Shown here piece by piece: positions 8,185-16,370 of a DNA stretch of 64,000 nucleotides. The DNA lies in the NCBI RefSeq assembly GCF_005116465.1, contig NZ_SWBM01000005.1:186001-250000 (forward strand). Reading direction: 5' to 3'. Position 1 is the first letter of the stretch. Each line of letters opens with the position of its first letter. The notes under the pieces were generated by a model. The model was not told the DNA's origin and made no database searches. It worked only from the letters and a program-made list of their open reading frames with translations. The stretch comes from Robertmurraya kyonggiensis (lineage in GTDB: Bacteria; Bacillota; Bacilli; Bacillales; Cytobacillaceae). The position numbers were made by a program, and so were the translations under genes.

Positions 8185-9261
8185 ATGTTTAACGGATTAG
8201 GAATGGGATTAGGGAATCTATCACGTTTATCAAAAGCAAAAACACGTTCAATCAGCCCAGAAAATTTCACTGGTGAAAAAGGCAAAGGTGGCATGGCAAC
8301 TGAGGGAACAGGTGCAGAGTGTGCAAGAGATTTAGGACAAGGCTGGAAGGTTTCACCGTCTGTCCATGTGAAAGCAAAGTCAACGATTACAATGGCAGAA
8401 ATGGATGGACCAGGAGCAATCCAACATATTTGGCTTACTTGCTTCCCACCATCATGGCGATATCTGATTCTTCGTATGTATTGGGATGGCGAAGAAACAC
8501 CTTCTGTAGAAGTACCGATTGGTGATTTCTTCTGTAACGGTTGGGGAGAGCGCAGCAATGTGAGTTCGATTCCTGTAGCTGTGAATCCAGCTGGCGGAAT
8601 GAACAGCTATTGGGAGATGCCTTTCCGTAAATCAGCAAAAATTACGGTTGAGAACATCACTGACAATGATGAGGTTCTTTATTATCAAGTGGATTACACA
8701 TTAACGGATATTCCAGAGGATGCGGCTTATTTCCATGCACAATGGAGAAGAAGCAATCCATTACAATACAAAGATGTTCATACCATTCTTGATGGTGTTA
8801 AAGGCCATGGCCATTATGTCGGTACCTATATTGCATGGGGCGTTAACAACACCGGCTGGTGGGGCGAAGGTGAAATCAAGTTCTATATGGATGGAGATAA
8901 GGAATATCCGACTATCTGTGGAACGGGAACAGAAGACTACTTTGGTGGCGCATGGAACTGGGAGCAACCAAAGGGTGAATACGGTACGTACTCAACAGCG
9001 TATCTTGGGATGCACCAAGTAATCAAGCCGGATGGACTGTATCAAAGTCAGCAACGTTTTGGCATGTATCGTTGGCATGTGATGGATCCAATTCGTTTTG
9101 AAGAAGATTTAAAAGTGACCATTCAAGCTTTAGGATGGCGTTCAGGACATAGATATCTGCCACTTCAGGACGATATTGCTTCGACTGCGTTCTGGTATCA
9201 GGCTGAGCCACATAACTCTTATCCTACGCTTCCGAGCAAGGATGATTTAGAGGTTATCTAA
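8185..9261 (+). CDS. DUF2961 / GH172 family glycoside hydrolase, copy 2
   Basis: 358 residues, no signal peptide. DUF2961 signatures: GPGAIQHIWLT (75-85), RMYWDGEETPSVEVPIGDFF (97-116), GEGE (227-230) and GTGTEDYFGGAWNW (246-259). E228 and E250 match the E236/E258 pair of copy 1. The N-terminus (LSRLSKAKTRSISPENFTGEK, in which the family usually binds neighbouring subunits) differs from copy 1. ATG at 8185 follows GGAGTGACA, 25 bases after the DUF4185 gene, so both are probably on one mRNA. Likely an intracellular exo-furanosidase. It ends at a hairpin terminator. Confidence 0.88.
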   Translation: MFNGLGMGLGNLSRLSKAKTRSISPENFTGEKGKGGMATEGTGAECARDLGQGWKVSPSVHVKAKSTITMAEMDGPGAIQHIWLTCFPPSWRYLILRMYWDGEETPSVEVPIGDFFCNGWGERSNVSSIPVAVNPAGGMNSYWEMPFRKSAKITVENITDNDEVLYYQVDYTLTDIPEDAAYFHAQWRRSNPLQYKDVHTILDGVKGHGHYVGTYIAWGVNNTGWWGEGEIKFYMDGDKEYPTICGTGTEDYFGGAWNWEQPKGEYGTYSTAYLGMHQVIKPDGLYQSQQRFGMYRWHVMDPIRFEEDLKVTIQALGWRSGHRYLPLQDDIASTAFWYQAEPHNSYPTLPSKDDLEVI

Positions 9262-9272
9262 TTAAATATACA

Positions 9273-9312
9273 AAGAAAGTGTAAAGGCAGTGATACCTTT
9301 ACATTTTCTTTT
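9273..9312 (+). terminator. Terminator after GH172 copy 2
   Basis: AGAAAGTGTAAAGG pairs with CCTTTACATTTTCT and a short T run follows. It probably ends or attenuates the importer operon before the oxidoreductase gene. Confidence 0.65.
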
Positions 9313-9336
9313 ATCCAAATAAGGAGTTGAAGACTC

Positions 9337-10425
9337 ATGGCAAGATCATTGATAACCTATAACTTCGAATATGAAAAAAAGGTTAATGTTTGTTTTATCG
9401 GAGCCGGTGGACACTCATTTCGTAACGTTTATCCGACCTTTCAATACGCACCGATTCAGTTACTTGCTGTTTGTGATCAGGATGCTGAGAAGGCAGCTTC
9501 TTACGCAGCTCAGTTTGGTGCAAAAGCTTATTATACGAATCATCTAGAAATGTTAGAAAAAGAAAAACCAGATGCAGTCTTTATTGTGACCTCCTATCAT
9601 CCTGACGGAAGAGTACAAGCCACCGACCTTGCTTTGGATTGTTTAAAAGCAGGAGCCCATGTGTGGATGGAAAAACCAACAGCATCAAGTACTGAAGAAG
9701 TCCAACAGCTAATCGATGCCAGTCAGCAATACAACCGCTATGTCATGACTGGTTTGAAAAAAACATTTTTCCCGTCGATCGAAAAGGTGAAAGAAATTAT
9801 TCGTACACCAGAGTTTGGGAAAGTATCCTCCATCTACATTCGCTATCCTCAGCATATGCCACCCTTCGAAGAACGAAAGGATTTACGAAACATAACGAGT
9901 TTGCTGGATCATATCTTTCATCCTGGCGCGATTATCCATTATTTAATGGGTAAGATTGAATCACTTTCCTACGAGTGGGAGCCTGTGAATGGAGGAAGTG
10001 TAACGAATTTTCACTTTTTGTCTGGAGCGGTTGGGACCCTGCATTTAACAGCTGGAATATCAGGAAGTAGTCCGCTTGAGAGGCTAGAAGTGATCGGCGA
10101 GGGAGCCAATATTGTCGTGGAAAACGGAGTGAAGGTCACCTATTACCGAAAGGCAGCTCTTCCAGCATATGGACGGGATTCCTCCTATTTAGTGGATAAT
10201 GAAGTAGCACCTCTTCATTGGGAACCAGAATTTTCGCTCGGTCAGCTCTATAATAAAAATCTATTTTATTTGGGATATGTTCAAGAGGTTAACCATTTTT
10301 GTGAGAGTATTCTAACAGGAAACCCGCCACAAAAGGGTACGTTAGAAGAATCATTAGAAATTCTTAAGCTTTTTGAAGCATACAGATTTACTGAAGCTGG
10401 GAATAGAGCAACCATTAATTCGTAA
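9337..10425 (+). CDS. Gfo/Idh/MocA family NAD(P)-dependent oxidoreductase
   Basis: 362 residues. Rossmann fold near the N-terminus (VCFIGAGGHSFRNVYP, then AVCDQDAEKAASYAAQFGAKAYY), the family EKP motif in GAHVWMEKPTASS, and a C-terminal GFO_IDH_MocA domain. The first 16 residues before the Rossmann strand are a little longer than usual. Members oxidise or epimerise sugars, inositols or sugar acids. ATG at 9337 follows AAGGAGTTG. The next gene is a small cupin whose ribosome site overlaps this stop codon, so the two form a pair. In this locus it may process the released pentose or a modified sugar; the substrate is not readable. Confidence 0.85.
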   Translation: MARSLITYNFEYEKKVNVCFIGAGGHSFRNVYPTFQYAPIQLLAVCDQDAEKAASYAAQFGAKAYYTNHLEMLEKEKPDAVFIVTSYHPDGRVQATDLALDCLKAGAHVWMEKPTASSTEEVQQLIDASQQYNRYVMTGLKKTFFPSIEKVKEIIRTPEFGKVSSIYIRYPQHMPPFEERKDLRNITSLLDHIFHPGAIIHYLMGKIESLSYEWEPVNGGSVTNFHFLSGAVGTLHLTAGISGSSPLERLEVIGEGANIVVENGVKVTYYRKAALPAYGRDSSYLVDNEVAPLHWEPEFSLGQLYNKNLFYLGYVQEVNHFCESILTGNPPQKGTLEESLEILKLFEAYRFTEAGNRATINS

Positions 10426-10443
10426 TTGGAGGTTAGACCAATA

Positions 10444-10800
10444 ATGACGACAATAACCAATTTATCAGAACAAAAGCATTTGTTAGAAATGGATTGGGGA
10501 AAAATCCAATGGCTTTGTGGTCAAGAGATTGATCCAGATGCGGAAATGACCTTTGGAATGGTCTATATTCATGCGGGTCAATCCAACCATAGGCATTATC
10601 ATCCAAATTGTGAGGAGCTTATTTTTGTCCTCTCGGGTGAGTGTGACCATACTTTAGGCGAGGAAACCATTCATTTAACACCTGGAATGATGTTGCGTAT
10701 TCCGAGAAATGTACCGCACAATGCAACTGTAACGAGCTGGGAGCCCTGCCGGATGATCATTGCTTATTCTGCTCCTGATCGAAAAACAGTAAATGCTTAA
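10444..10800 (+). CDS. Small single-domain cupin protein
   Basis: 118 residues from ATG 10444, which has TTGGAGGT at the right distance; an upstream in-frame TTG at 10426 coincides with the ribosome site itself and is unlikely. Cupin motif 1 is HRHYHPNCEELIFVLSGE, giving His and Glu metal ligands, and motif 2 is PRNVPHNA with the third His. Such proteins are often sugar isomerases, mutarotase-like enzymes or sugar sensors. It follows the Gfo/Idh/MocA gene immediately, an association seen in sugar-acid and inositol pathways. The precise reaction is unknown. Confidence 0.8.
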   Translation: MTTITNLSEQKHLLEMDWGKIQWLCGQEIDPDAEMTFGMVYIHAGQSNHRHYHPNCEELIFVLSGECDHTLGEETIHLTPGMMLRIPRNVPHNATVTSWEPCRMIIAYSAPDRKTVNA

Positions 10801-10843
10801 ATAAAAAAAACGTGATTTATTATACTTTTCGGGGGTTACATAC

Positions 10844-11515
10844 ATGCTTCCACTTATTTCAGTGACAGATGTTGTGAAGGAATATGGTGCTGGCGACAAC
10901 AAAGTCCAAGTTCTTTCAAAAATTAATTTATCGATTCAACCGAATACATTAGTGGCTTTAAAAGGGAGATCGGGTTCTGGAAAAACGACTCTCATTAATA
11001 TCATGGGTGCTCTAGACTACCCCTCGGATGGAAAAGTACTCTTTGAAAATAGTGATATCAGCAAGCTTTCAGAGAAAGAGAGAACGGAGTTTAGAAGAAA
11101 GAAAATCGGTTTTATTTTTCAATCGTTTGGCCTTGTCCCATTAATGACAGTGGAGGAAAACATTGAATTTGGTCTTCGTGTGGCAGGTACACCAAGGGAG
11201 GAATGGGCAGAGCGAGTGCAGGATGCATTAGAACTTGTTGGCTTAACAAAACGAGCTAGTCACCATCCTTTTGAACTATCTGGTGGGGAGCAACAGCGTT
11301 GTGCGATTGCTAGAGCCATCGCACCTTCTCCTTCCATTATCCTAGCTGACGAACCAACCGCGGAACTAGATAGTAAAACAGCTTTTCAAATCATTACAAG
11401 ATTCAAGAAGCTGGTAGAAGAAAAGAAAACAACGATCGTTATGACAACACATGATCCAGCAATTTTAGAAATGATCGAGCATGTTTTTGAATTGGAGGAT
11501 GGCAAAATTGCGTAA
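10844..11515 (+). CDS. ABC transporter ATP-binding protein (MacB/LolD type)
   Basis: 223 residues. Walker A GRSGSGKT (41-48), Q-loop FIFQSFGLVP, signature LSGGEQQR (145-152), Walker B IILADE (165-170) and a switch His in TTHDP. This ATPase group powers FtsX/MacB-type permeases rather than sugar importers, so it does not replace the missing CUT1 ATPase. ATG follows CGGGGGTT. Its end overlaps the start of the adaptor lipoprotein gene by 8 bases, indicating translational coupling. It opens a four-gene set, ATPase/adaptor/permease/ATPase (10844-16300). Confidence 0.92.
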   Translation: MLPLISVTDVVKEYGAGDNKVQVLSKINLSIQPNTLVALKGRSGSGKTTLINIMGALDYPSDGKVLFENSDISKLSEKERTEFRRKKIGFIFQSFGLVPLMTVEENIEFGLRVAGTPREEWAERVQDALELVGLTKRASHHPFELSGGEQQRCAIARAIAPSPSIILADEPTAELDSKTAFQIITRFKKLVEEKKTTIVMTTHDPAILEMIEHVFELEDGKIA

Positions 11516-12542
11516 AGCTCAACAAAAATATTCAAAACTCGTGACCAGTTTATCTGTGTGTGTAATCGTTTCCACCTTATCTGCTTGTTCTTTCTTGCCG
11601 AAAGAAGAGGCCGTGCTTGCACCTCCTTTAGTAGAGCCTGCAAAAGTAGAATACGATGTGGTCGATGTGAAAACGGGTAGTATTGTCAAAAGTCTTAAGG
11701 GAGCAGGGTCCTTAACACCTGTCGAAAATCACACCCTCTCTTTTTCAGAATCAGGTGGAAGAATTAAAAAATTCCACGTTAGCGAAGGAGATGTGGTGAA
11801 AAAAGGGCAACTTCTTGTAGAAGTCGATACTGCAACTCTCAGCTTTGACACAAAACAAGCAGAAATTGATTTAAAAAAGGCGGAGCTTCAGCTTAAAGCT
11901 CTACAAAGTCAAAGTGGCCCTCAACTCACGATTGATATTGCTAAATTGGATGTCCAGTCTGTGAAAAACAGAGTCCAGTATATGAGAGAGCAGCTAGCGA
12001 AATCACAGCTAAAATCACCGATAAATGGGATCGTAACCTTTGTGGGCGAGCAAAAAGCGGGTGACCCGGTGCAAGCCTTTCAATCGATTGTTCAAGTGGC
12101 CGATACAAGCAAGCTGCAGGTTTTATATACGGCTCAAAGTGTCGACCAAATCGCGGATATCAAGCTCGGTATGACTGCGAATCTAATGAGCAATGGCAAA
12201 GCGATCACAGGGAAAGTAGTGCAAACACCAAAAGATGTTCCACTCGATATTATGGAAACCAATGCAGAGCTTTATCAAAAGAGTATTTTAATGAGTCTCG
12301 CTGAACTGCCAAAGGATGCAAAAGTCGGTGATTTAATCGATTTTGAAGTCATTACCCAGCAAAAAGAAAAGGTGCTTGTTATCCCGAAAAACGGTTTAAG
12401 GCTGGCGATGGGAAGAAACTATGTCCAAGTTCTCGATGGCAACACGAAAAGAGAAGTGGATATTGAAGTAGGAATTAGTACGGATACAGAGGTTGAGGTC
12501 ATAAAAGGTCTCAGTGAGGGAGACAAGGTTATTTTAAAATAG
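11508..12542 (+). CDS. Efflux adaptor lipoprotein (HlyD/MFP family)
   Basis: About 344 residues from TTG 11508, chosen because GGAGG ends 9 bases before it; the in-frame ATG at 11499 abuts the ribosome site and 11481 is farther upstream. The N-terminus is then a lipoprotein signal ending in LSAC. After it come a barrel-sandwich half (SGGRIKKFHVSEGDVVKKGQ), a short coiled hairpin (DLKKAELQLKALQSQS), the second lipoyl half (LKSPINGIVTFVGEQKAGDP) and beta-barrel/MP domains (VIPKNGLRL). In Gram-positives such adaptors connect an FtsX permease to extracellular substrates. It overlaps the previous gene by 8 bases and is 12 bases from the permease gene. Confidence 0.85.
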   Translation: MRKAQQKYSKLVTSLSVCVIVSTLSACSFLPKEEAVLAPPLVEPAKVEYDVVDVKTGSIVKSLKGAGSLTPVENHTLSFSESGGRIKKFHVSEGDVVKKGQLLVEVDTATLSFDTKQAEIDLKKAELQLKALQSQSGPQLTIDIAKLDVQSVKNRVQYMREQLAKSQLKSPINGIVTFVGEQKAGDPVQAFQSIVQVADTSKLQVLYTAQSVDQIADIKLGMTANLMSNGKAITGKVVQTPKDVPLDIMETNAELYQKSILMSLAELPKDAKVGDLIDFEVITQQKEKVLVIPKNGLRLAMGRNYVQVLDGNTKREVDIEVGISTDTEVEVIKGLSEGDKVILK

Positions 12543-12554
12543 GAGGAATGTGCC

Positions 12555-15425
12555 ATGGCGATCTTAAAGATTATCATACGTAAAATACTTAATAATCGTT
12601 GGCTTGTTGGCAGTCTATTCCTCGGTTTATTAATTACGTCTTCGCTCGTATCGAGTATCCCTACGTATTCCTCTAGTGTTCTATCAAAGCTGTTACTAAA
12701 GGAACTAGAAGATTACCAAGTGAAAAATGATAAATACCCAGGAGAGTATTCTTATCTTATCCAATTTCCAAGTGCGGAAGAGGATCAAAAGAGTCTCGTA
12801 AATGAGTTAAAGAAAACAAGCACAAATCTTACGAATGAGGTCAATCTGCCAATCGAAGCAACACTGACGATGATGAGTACAGCCCCTCTTGCGATAGCAA
12901 ACGAAGACTCATCAAACTTAAAGGAGCAAAAATTTGGGAGCATTCTTTCCTTTAGTGATTTAAAAAAGCATATTGAGATAACCGATGGAAATTGGCCGAA
13001 TGCACCAACTAAAGATGGAATCTATGAGGTTTTAGTTCCGGAGAGCGCGCTGAAAAAGCGTGATATTGTGCTAAATACAACTTTTTTAGCGGGAAAGGAC
13101 AATGAACAAATTGTCATTAAGCCTGTGGGAACCTTTAAGGCAAAAGATGAACGGGATCCTTATTGGTTTACTTCTCCTGATTCCTACAATGAAGATTTCT
13201 TCCTGCCAGAAGAAACCTTCGAAACAGCTTTTGTGAATGGGGATTCACAAAAAATCGAATCGATTCGTTTTTATACAGCATTTGATTATCATGCAGTCTC
13301 GGTAAATCAACTGGAGTCATTAGTTGGAATGGAAAAGAGAACAAAGGCGGCTGTCAGTGAAATAACAGATGGCAAGCTCATAGTGAATTTTCCAGCACAA
13401 AACATCATCACGAATTATTTTGATAAAAGCGGACAGTTGAAGACGATGCTTTGGTCGTTGAATGTTCCGTTGTTTATTATGCTCGGCATCTATCTTTATA
13501 TGGTTACGAAGCTAATCATCGACCGTCAGCGGAATGAAATTGCGATTCTTAATAGTCGAGGAGCTAAACGAGTACAGATTCTCCTTATCTATTTAATCGA
13601 GATTGGACTACTCGGTACCGTCGCTTTTATTATTGGTCCATTTCTAGGGCTGTGGCTCTGTAAAATCTTAGGTGCGACGAATGGCTTCTTAGAATTCGTC
13701 CAGCGTTCATCCTTGCAAACGAAGCTATTAAAGGAATCGTTTCTATATTCCTTCTTGGCAGTACTCGCTTGTATCTTCATGATGATGATCCCGATTTATC
13801 AAGCGTCTAGACAAAACATTGTACATCATAAACGCACGGCCTTCCGAGTGGTCGGAAATGTCGGGTGGTATACAGTGTTTATCGAAATCGCTCTTTTAGG
13901 GATTTCAGTTTATGGTTGGACCATTTTTAACCGTCGCCAAAAAGAACTATTGGCATTAGGAGATACGGCAAATTCATTTACTGTTGACCCCTTACTGTTC
14001 TTTGTCCCAGCGGCTTTTGTTATCGGATTAGGATTATTAATGTTACGAATCTATCCTTTTTTATTAAAAGGAATTAATAGACTAGGGAAAAAATATTTCT
14101 CTTTATCCTTTTATAGCACGCTTATTCAGGTTAGCCGTTCAGCCAAACAGTATCTCTATTTAATGTTATTTCTCATTTTGACGATTGCGGTCGGCGTATT
14201 TAGTGCGAGTGCCGCGAGAACAATTAACAATAATTTAGAGGAACAAATTCGCTATGGCAATGGTGCCGATGTAGCGGTTCAGGTTCGTTGGGATAGTGTA
14301 ACCTCAGGTGGAGTTAGTTCCCCTGTAGGGCCAACAGGTTCTCCATCAGAAACCAGTACGGAAAATCAAGAGGAAGAAGAAGCTGTGACTGGAGTAAGAG
14401 AGACGATCTACGCAGAACCACCGTATGATCCATTTCTGAAATTGAAGTCGGCAGAGCATGTCACAAAGGTTTTTCAAAAAGAAGATGTCACGATTGATGC
14501 AAAAGGGGAATCGATTTCCTCGGTTAATATGATGGCGATTGATTCAAAGGATTTTGGTGAGACCGCTTGGTTTAAGCCATCCTTATTGTCACATCATTGG
14601 TATCAATACTTAAACTTACTCGCAAAAGAACCAAGTGCTGTCCTTTTATCGAAAACGGCTGCATCAAATCTCGGAGTGAAGGAAGGCGATTACTTAACGA
14701 TTTCTTCGAATGGCACAACTCCGGTTGAATTTGTTGTGTTTGGAATTATTGAGTATTGGCCAGGTTTTAACCCGTTACAATCAGAAGAGGACAAACCAGC
14801 TTCGACCTTAGTAGTGGCAAATCTGTCCTATGTCCAAAATATGATTGGCCTTGAGCCATATGAGGTGTGGTTGAAGGTGAAGGATGGTGCTACGAGAGAA
14901 ACGCTCTATCAAGAATTGAAAGAGACTGGACTCCCTTTAACAAATGTAGCAGATGTTCAGCCTCAGTTAGTTGAAATGAAAAATAGCGCCTTTTTATTAG
15001 GAATCAACGGTACCCTATCACTAGGCTTCTTAATCTCGATTATGGTTACCTTTATTGGTTTCTTGATTTATTGGATTTTAACAATGAAATCACGAAGTCT
15101 ACAATATGGAATTTACAGAGCGATGGGGATTCCACTTCGTCAGTTGATTGCAATCTTGCTCTATGAGCAATTACTAACCTCTGGAATTGCCTGTCTACTT
15201 GGAATCGGGATTGGAAGCATTACGAGCACTATATTTGTGCCAATGTTCCAGTTGTCCTTTAACCCGAAAGATGTCGTTCCGCCATTCCAGGTTATTTTTG
15301 ACGCGGGAGACGAGTGGACCATCTATGGATTTGTTCTGGTTACTTTGCTGATAGGACTAGCGATTTTAGCGCTTATATTAAAAAATATCCGCATTTCTCA
15401 AGCGATTAAGTTAGGTGAAGATTAA
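12555..15425 (+). CDS. Large FtsX-domain ABC permease
   Basis: 956 residues. One N-terminal membrane helix (about 13-37), a large extracellular domain (about 40-290), a central membrane block (about 297-555 with several helices, including LIIDRQRNEIAILNSRGAK, typical of FtsX loops), a second extracellular domain (about 556-815) and a final FtsX block (LKSRSLQYGIYRAMGIPL-like segment, then helices to LKLGED-type end). The duplicated FtsX layout is like BceB or lipoprotein/peptide exporters. ATG follows AGGAGGAATG, and the stop overlaps the next ATPase start (TAATG). A Ser/Thr/Glu-rich stretch (PVGPTGSPSETSTENQEEEE) lies in the second outer domain. The substrate is unknown; peptide, lipid or glycoconjugate export are all open. 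Confidence 0.85.
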   Translation: MAILKIIIRKILNNRWLVGSLFLGLLITSSLVSSIPTYSSSVLSKLLLKELEDYQVKNDKYPGEYSYLIQFPSAEEDQKSLVNELKKTSTNLTNEVNLPIEATLTMMSTAPLAIANEDSSNLKEQKFGSILSFSDLKKHIEITDGNWPNAPTKDGIYEVLVPESALKKRDIVLNTTFLAGKDNEQIVIKPVGTFKAKDERDPYWFTSPDSYNEDFFLPEETFETAFVNGDSQKIESIRFYTAFDYHAVSVNQLESLVGMEKRTKAAVSEITDGKLIVNFPAQNIITNYFDKSGQLKTMLWSLNVPLFIMLGIYLYMVTKLIIDRQRNEIAILNSRGAKRVQILLIYLIEIGLLGTVAFIIGPFLGLWLCKILGATNGFLEFVQRSSLQTKLLKESFLYSFLAVLACIFMMMIPIYQASRQNIVHHKRTAFRVVGNVGWYTVFIEIALLGISVYGWTIFNRRQKELLALGDTANSFTVDPLLFFVPAAFVIGLGLLMLRIYPFLLKGINRLGKKYFSLSFYSTLIQVSRSAKQYLYLMLFLILTIAVGVFSASAARTINNNLEEQIRYGNGADVAVQVRWDSVTSGGVSSPVGPTGSPSETSTENQEEEEAVTGVRETIYAEPPYDPFLKLKSAEHVTKVFQKEDVTIDAKGESISSVNMMAIDSKDFGETAWFKPSLLSHHWYQYLNLLAKEPSAVLLSKTAASNLGVKEGDYLTISSNGTTPVEFVVFGIIEYWPGFNPLQSEEDKPASTLVVANLSYVQNMIGLEPYEVWLKVKDGATRETLYQELKETGLPLTNVADVQPQLVEMKNSAFLLGINGTLSLGFLISIMVTFIGFLIYWILTMKSRSLQYGIYRAMGIPLRQLIAILLYEQLLTSGIACLLGIGIGSITSTIFVPMFQLSFNPKDVVPPFQVIFDAGDEWTIYGFVLVTLLIGLAILALILKNIRISQAIKLGED

Positions 15426-16300
15426 TGATTCATTGCAGCAATCTCATGAAAATTTACAAGCTTAATGATGACATTGAAGTGATTGCCTTACAGGGGTTAG
15501 ATTTGGATGTTGATAAAGGCGAACTAATGGGCATTATCGGCAGCAGTGGAAGCGGGAAATCGACTTTGCTTAATATTCTCGGAGGATTGGACCGTCCTTC
15601 CGCTGGTAAAATTCTTGTCGATGGGAAGGACCTATTAAGGGTCACAGACAAAGAACTCGTAGACTATAAGCTCGAAACGGTTGGATTTGTATGGCAGAAC
15701 AATGCAAGAAACCTGATTCCTTATTTAACAGCGGTAGAAAATGTGGAGCTACCGATGCTGTTAAAAGGCCGTCATAAAAGAGAACGAGCAATCGAGCTTT
15801 TAGAGATGGTTGGAATGGGACATCGAAAGCACAATCGTCTTAATCAATTATCTGGTGGGGAGCAGCAAAGAATTGCGATCGCCATCGGACTTGCCAATAA
15901 TCCGCGGTTGTTATTAGCAGATGAACCAACCGGAAGTGTCGATGGGAAAACCGCGGATGTCATTTTAGATGTTTTTCGTAATCTAAATAAATCTTTAGGA
16001 CTAACGATTGTCATCGTAACCCACGATACACAGTTAATGAAAAAGATGGATCGAGTGGTTGCTATCCGCGATGGGAAGACATCGAGTGAAATCTTAAGAA
16101 GAAATATCTATGAAAATTATTTGAATGAAATGGAAGAAGAAGCAGAGGAATCGCATGTGGAATTGGCTGTGCTAGATAGCGCTGGTCGAATTCAAATCCC
16201 GAGTGACTATTTGGAGGAACTTGGGATGAAAGACCTTAATAAGATGCGCATTGAACTAGAAGAAGGACAAATTGTCTTGAAGAACCCAAACATAAGATAA
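15425..16300 (+). CDS. ABC transporter ATP-binding protein with C-terminal AbrB-like tail
   Basis: 291 residues, about 60 more than usual for this ATPase group. Walker A GSSGSGKS (39-46), signature LSGGEQQR (142-149), Walker B LLLADE, H-loop VTHD. After an acidic linker (NEMEEEAEESH) the last 42 residues (250-291) read like a SpoVT/AbrB swapped-hairpin: DSAGRIQIPSDYLEELGM, then KMRIELEEGQIVLKNP. ATG overlaps the permease stop as TAATG. Together with the 10844 ATPase it would give the FtsX permease two different ATPases, a heterodimer or alternatives. The tail might give dimer contacts or regulation; that is inference. Confidence 0.88.
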   Translation: MIHCSNLMKIYKLNDDIEVIALQGLDLDVDKGELMGIIGSSGSGKSTLLNILGGLDRPSAGKILVDGKDLLRVTDKELVDYKLETVGFVWQNNARNLIPYLTAVENVELPMLLKGRHKRERAIELLEMVGMGHRKHNRLNQLSGGEQQRIAIAIGLANNPRLLLADEPTGSVDGKTADVILDVFRNLNKSLGLTIVIVTHDTQLMKKMDRVVAIRDGKTSSEILRRNIYENYLNEMEEEAEESHVELAVLDSAGRIQIPSDYLEELGMKDLNKMRIELEEGQIVLKNPNIR

Positions 16301-16370
16301 TTCGCACTCGGTTGGCGATTTCCCTCTACTGATTGCGCGTTTTCAATCTTACTGAATGGAGGTCACAAAG

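Noticed and set aside
11481-11507. ATG starts upstream of the adaptor lipoprotein
   Set aside because: ATG 11499 touches the GGAGG site and 11481 has none; TTG 11508 has correct spacing and gives a proper lipoprotein signal.
10844-11515. ATPase of the sugar importer
   Set aside because: Its sequence is of the MacB/LolD group with no C-terminal TOBE/regulatory domain seen in CUT1 ATPases, and it is coupled to an FtsX adaptor.
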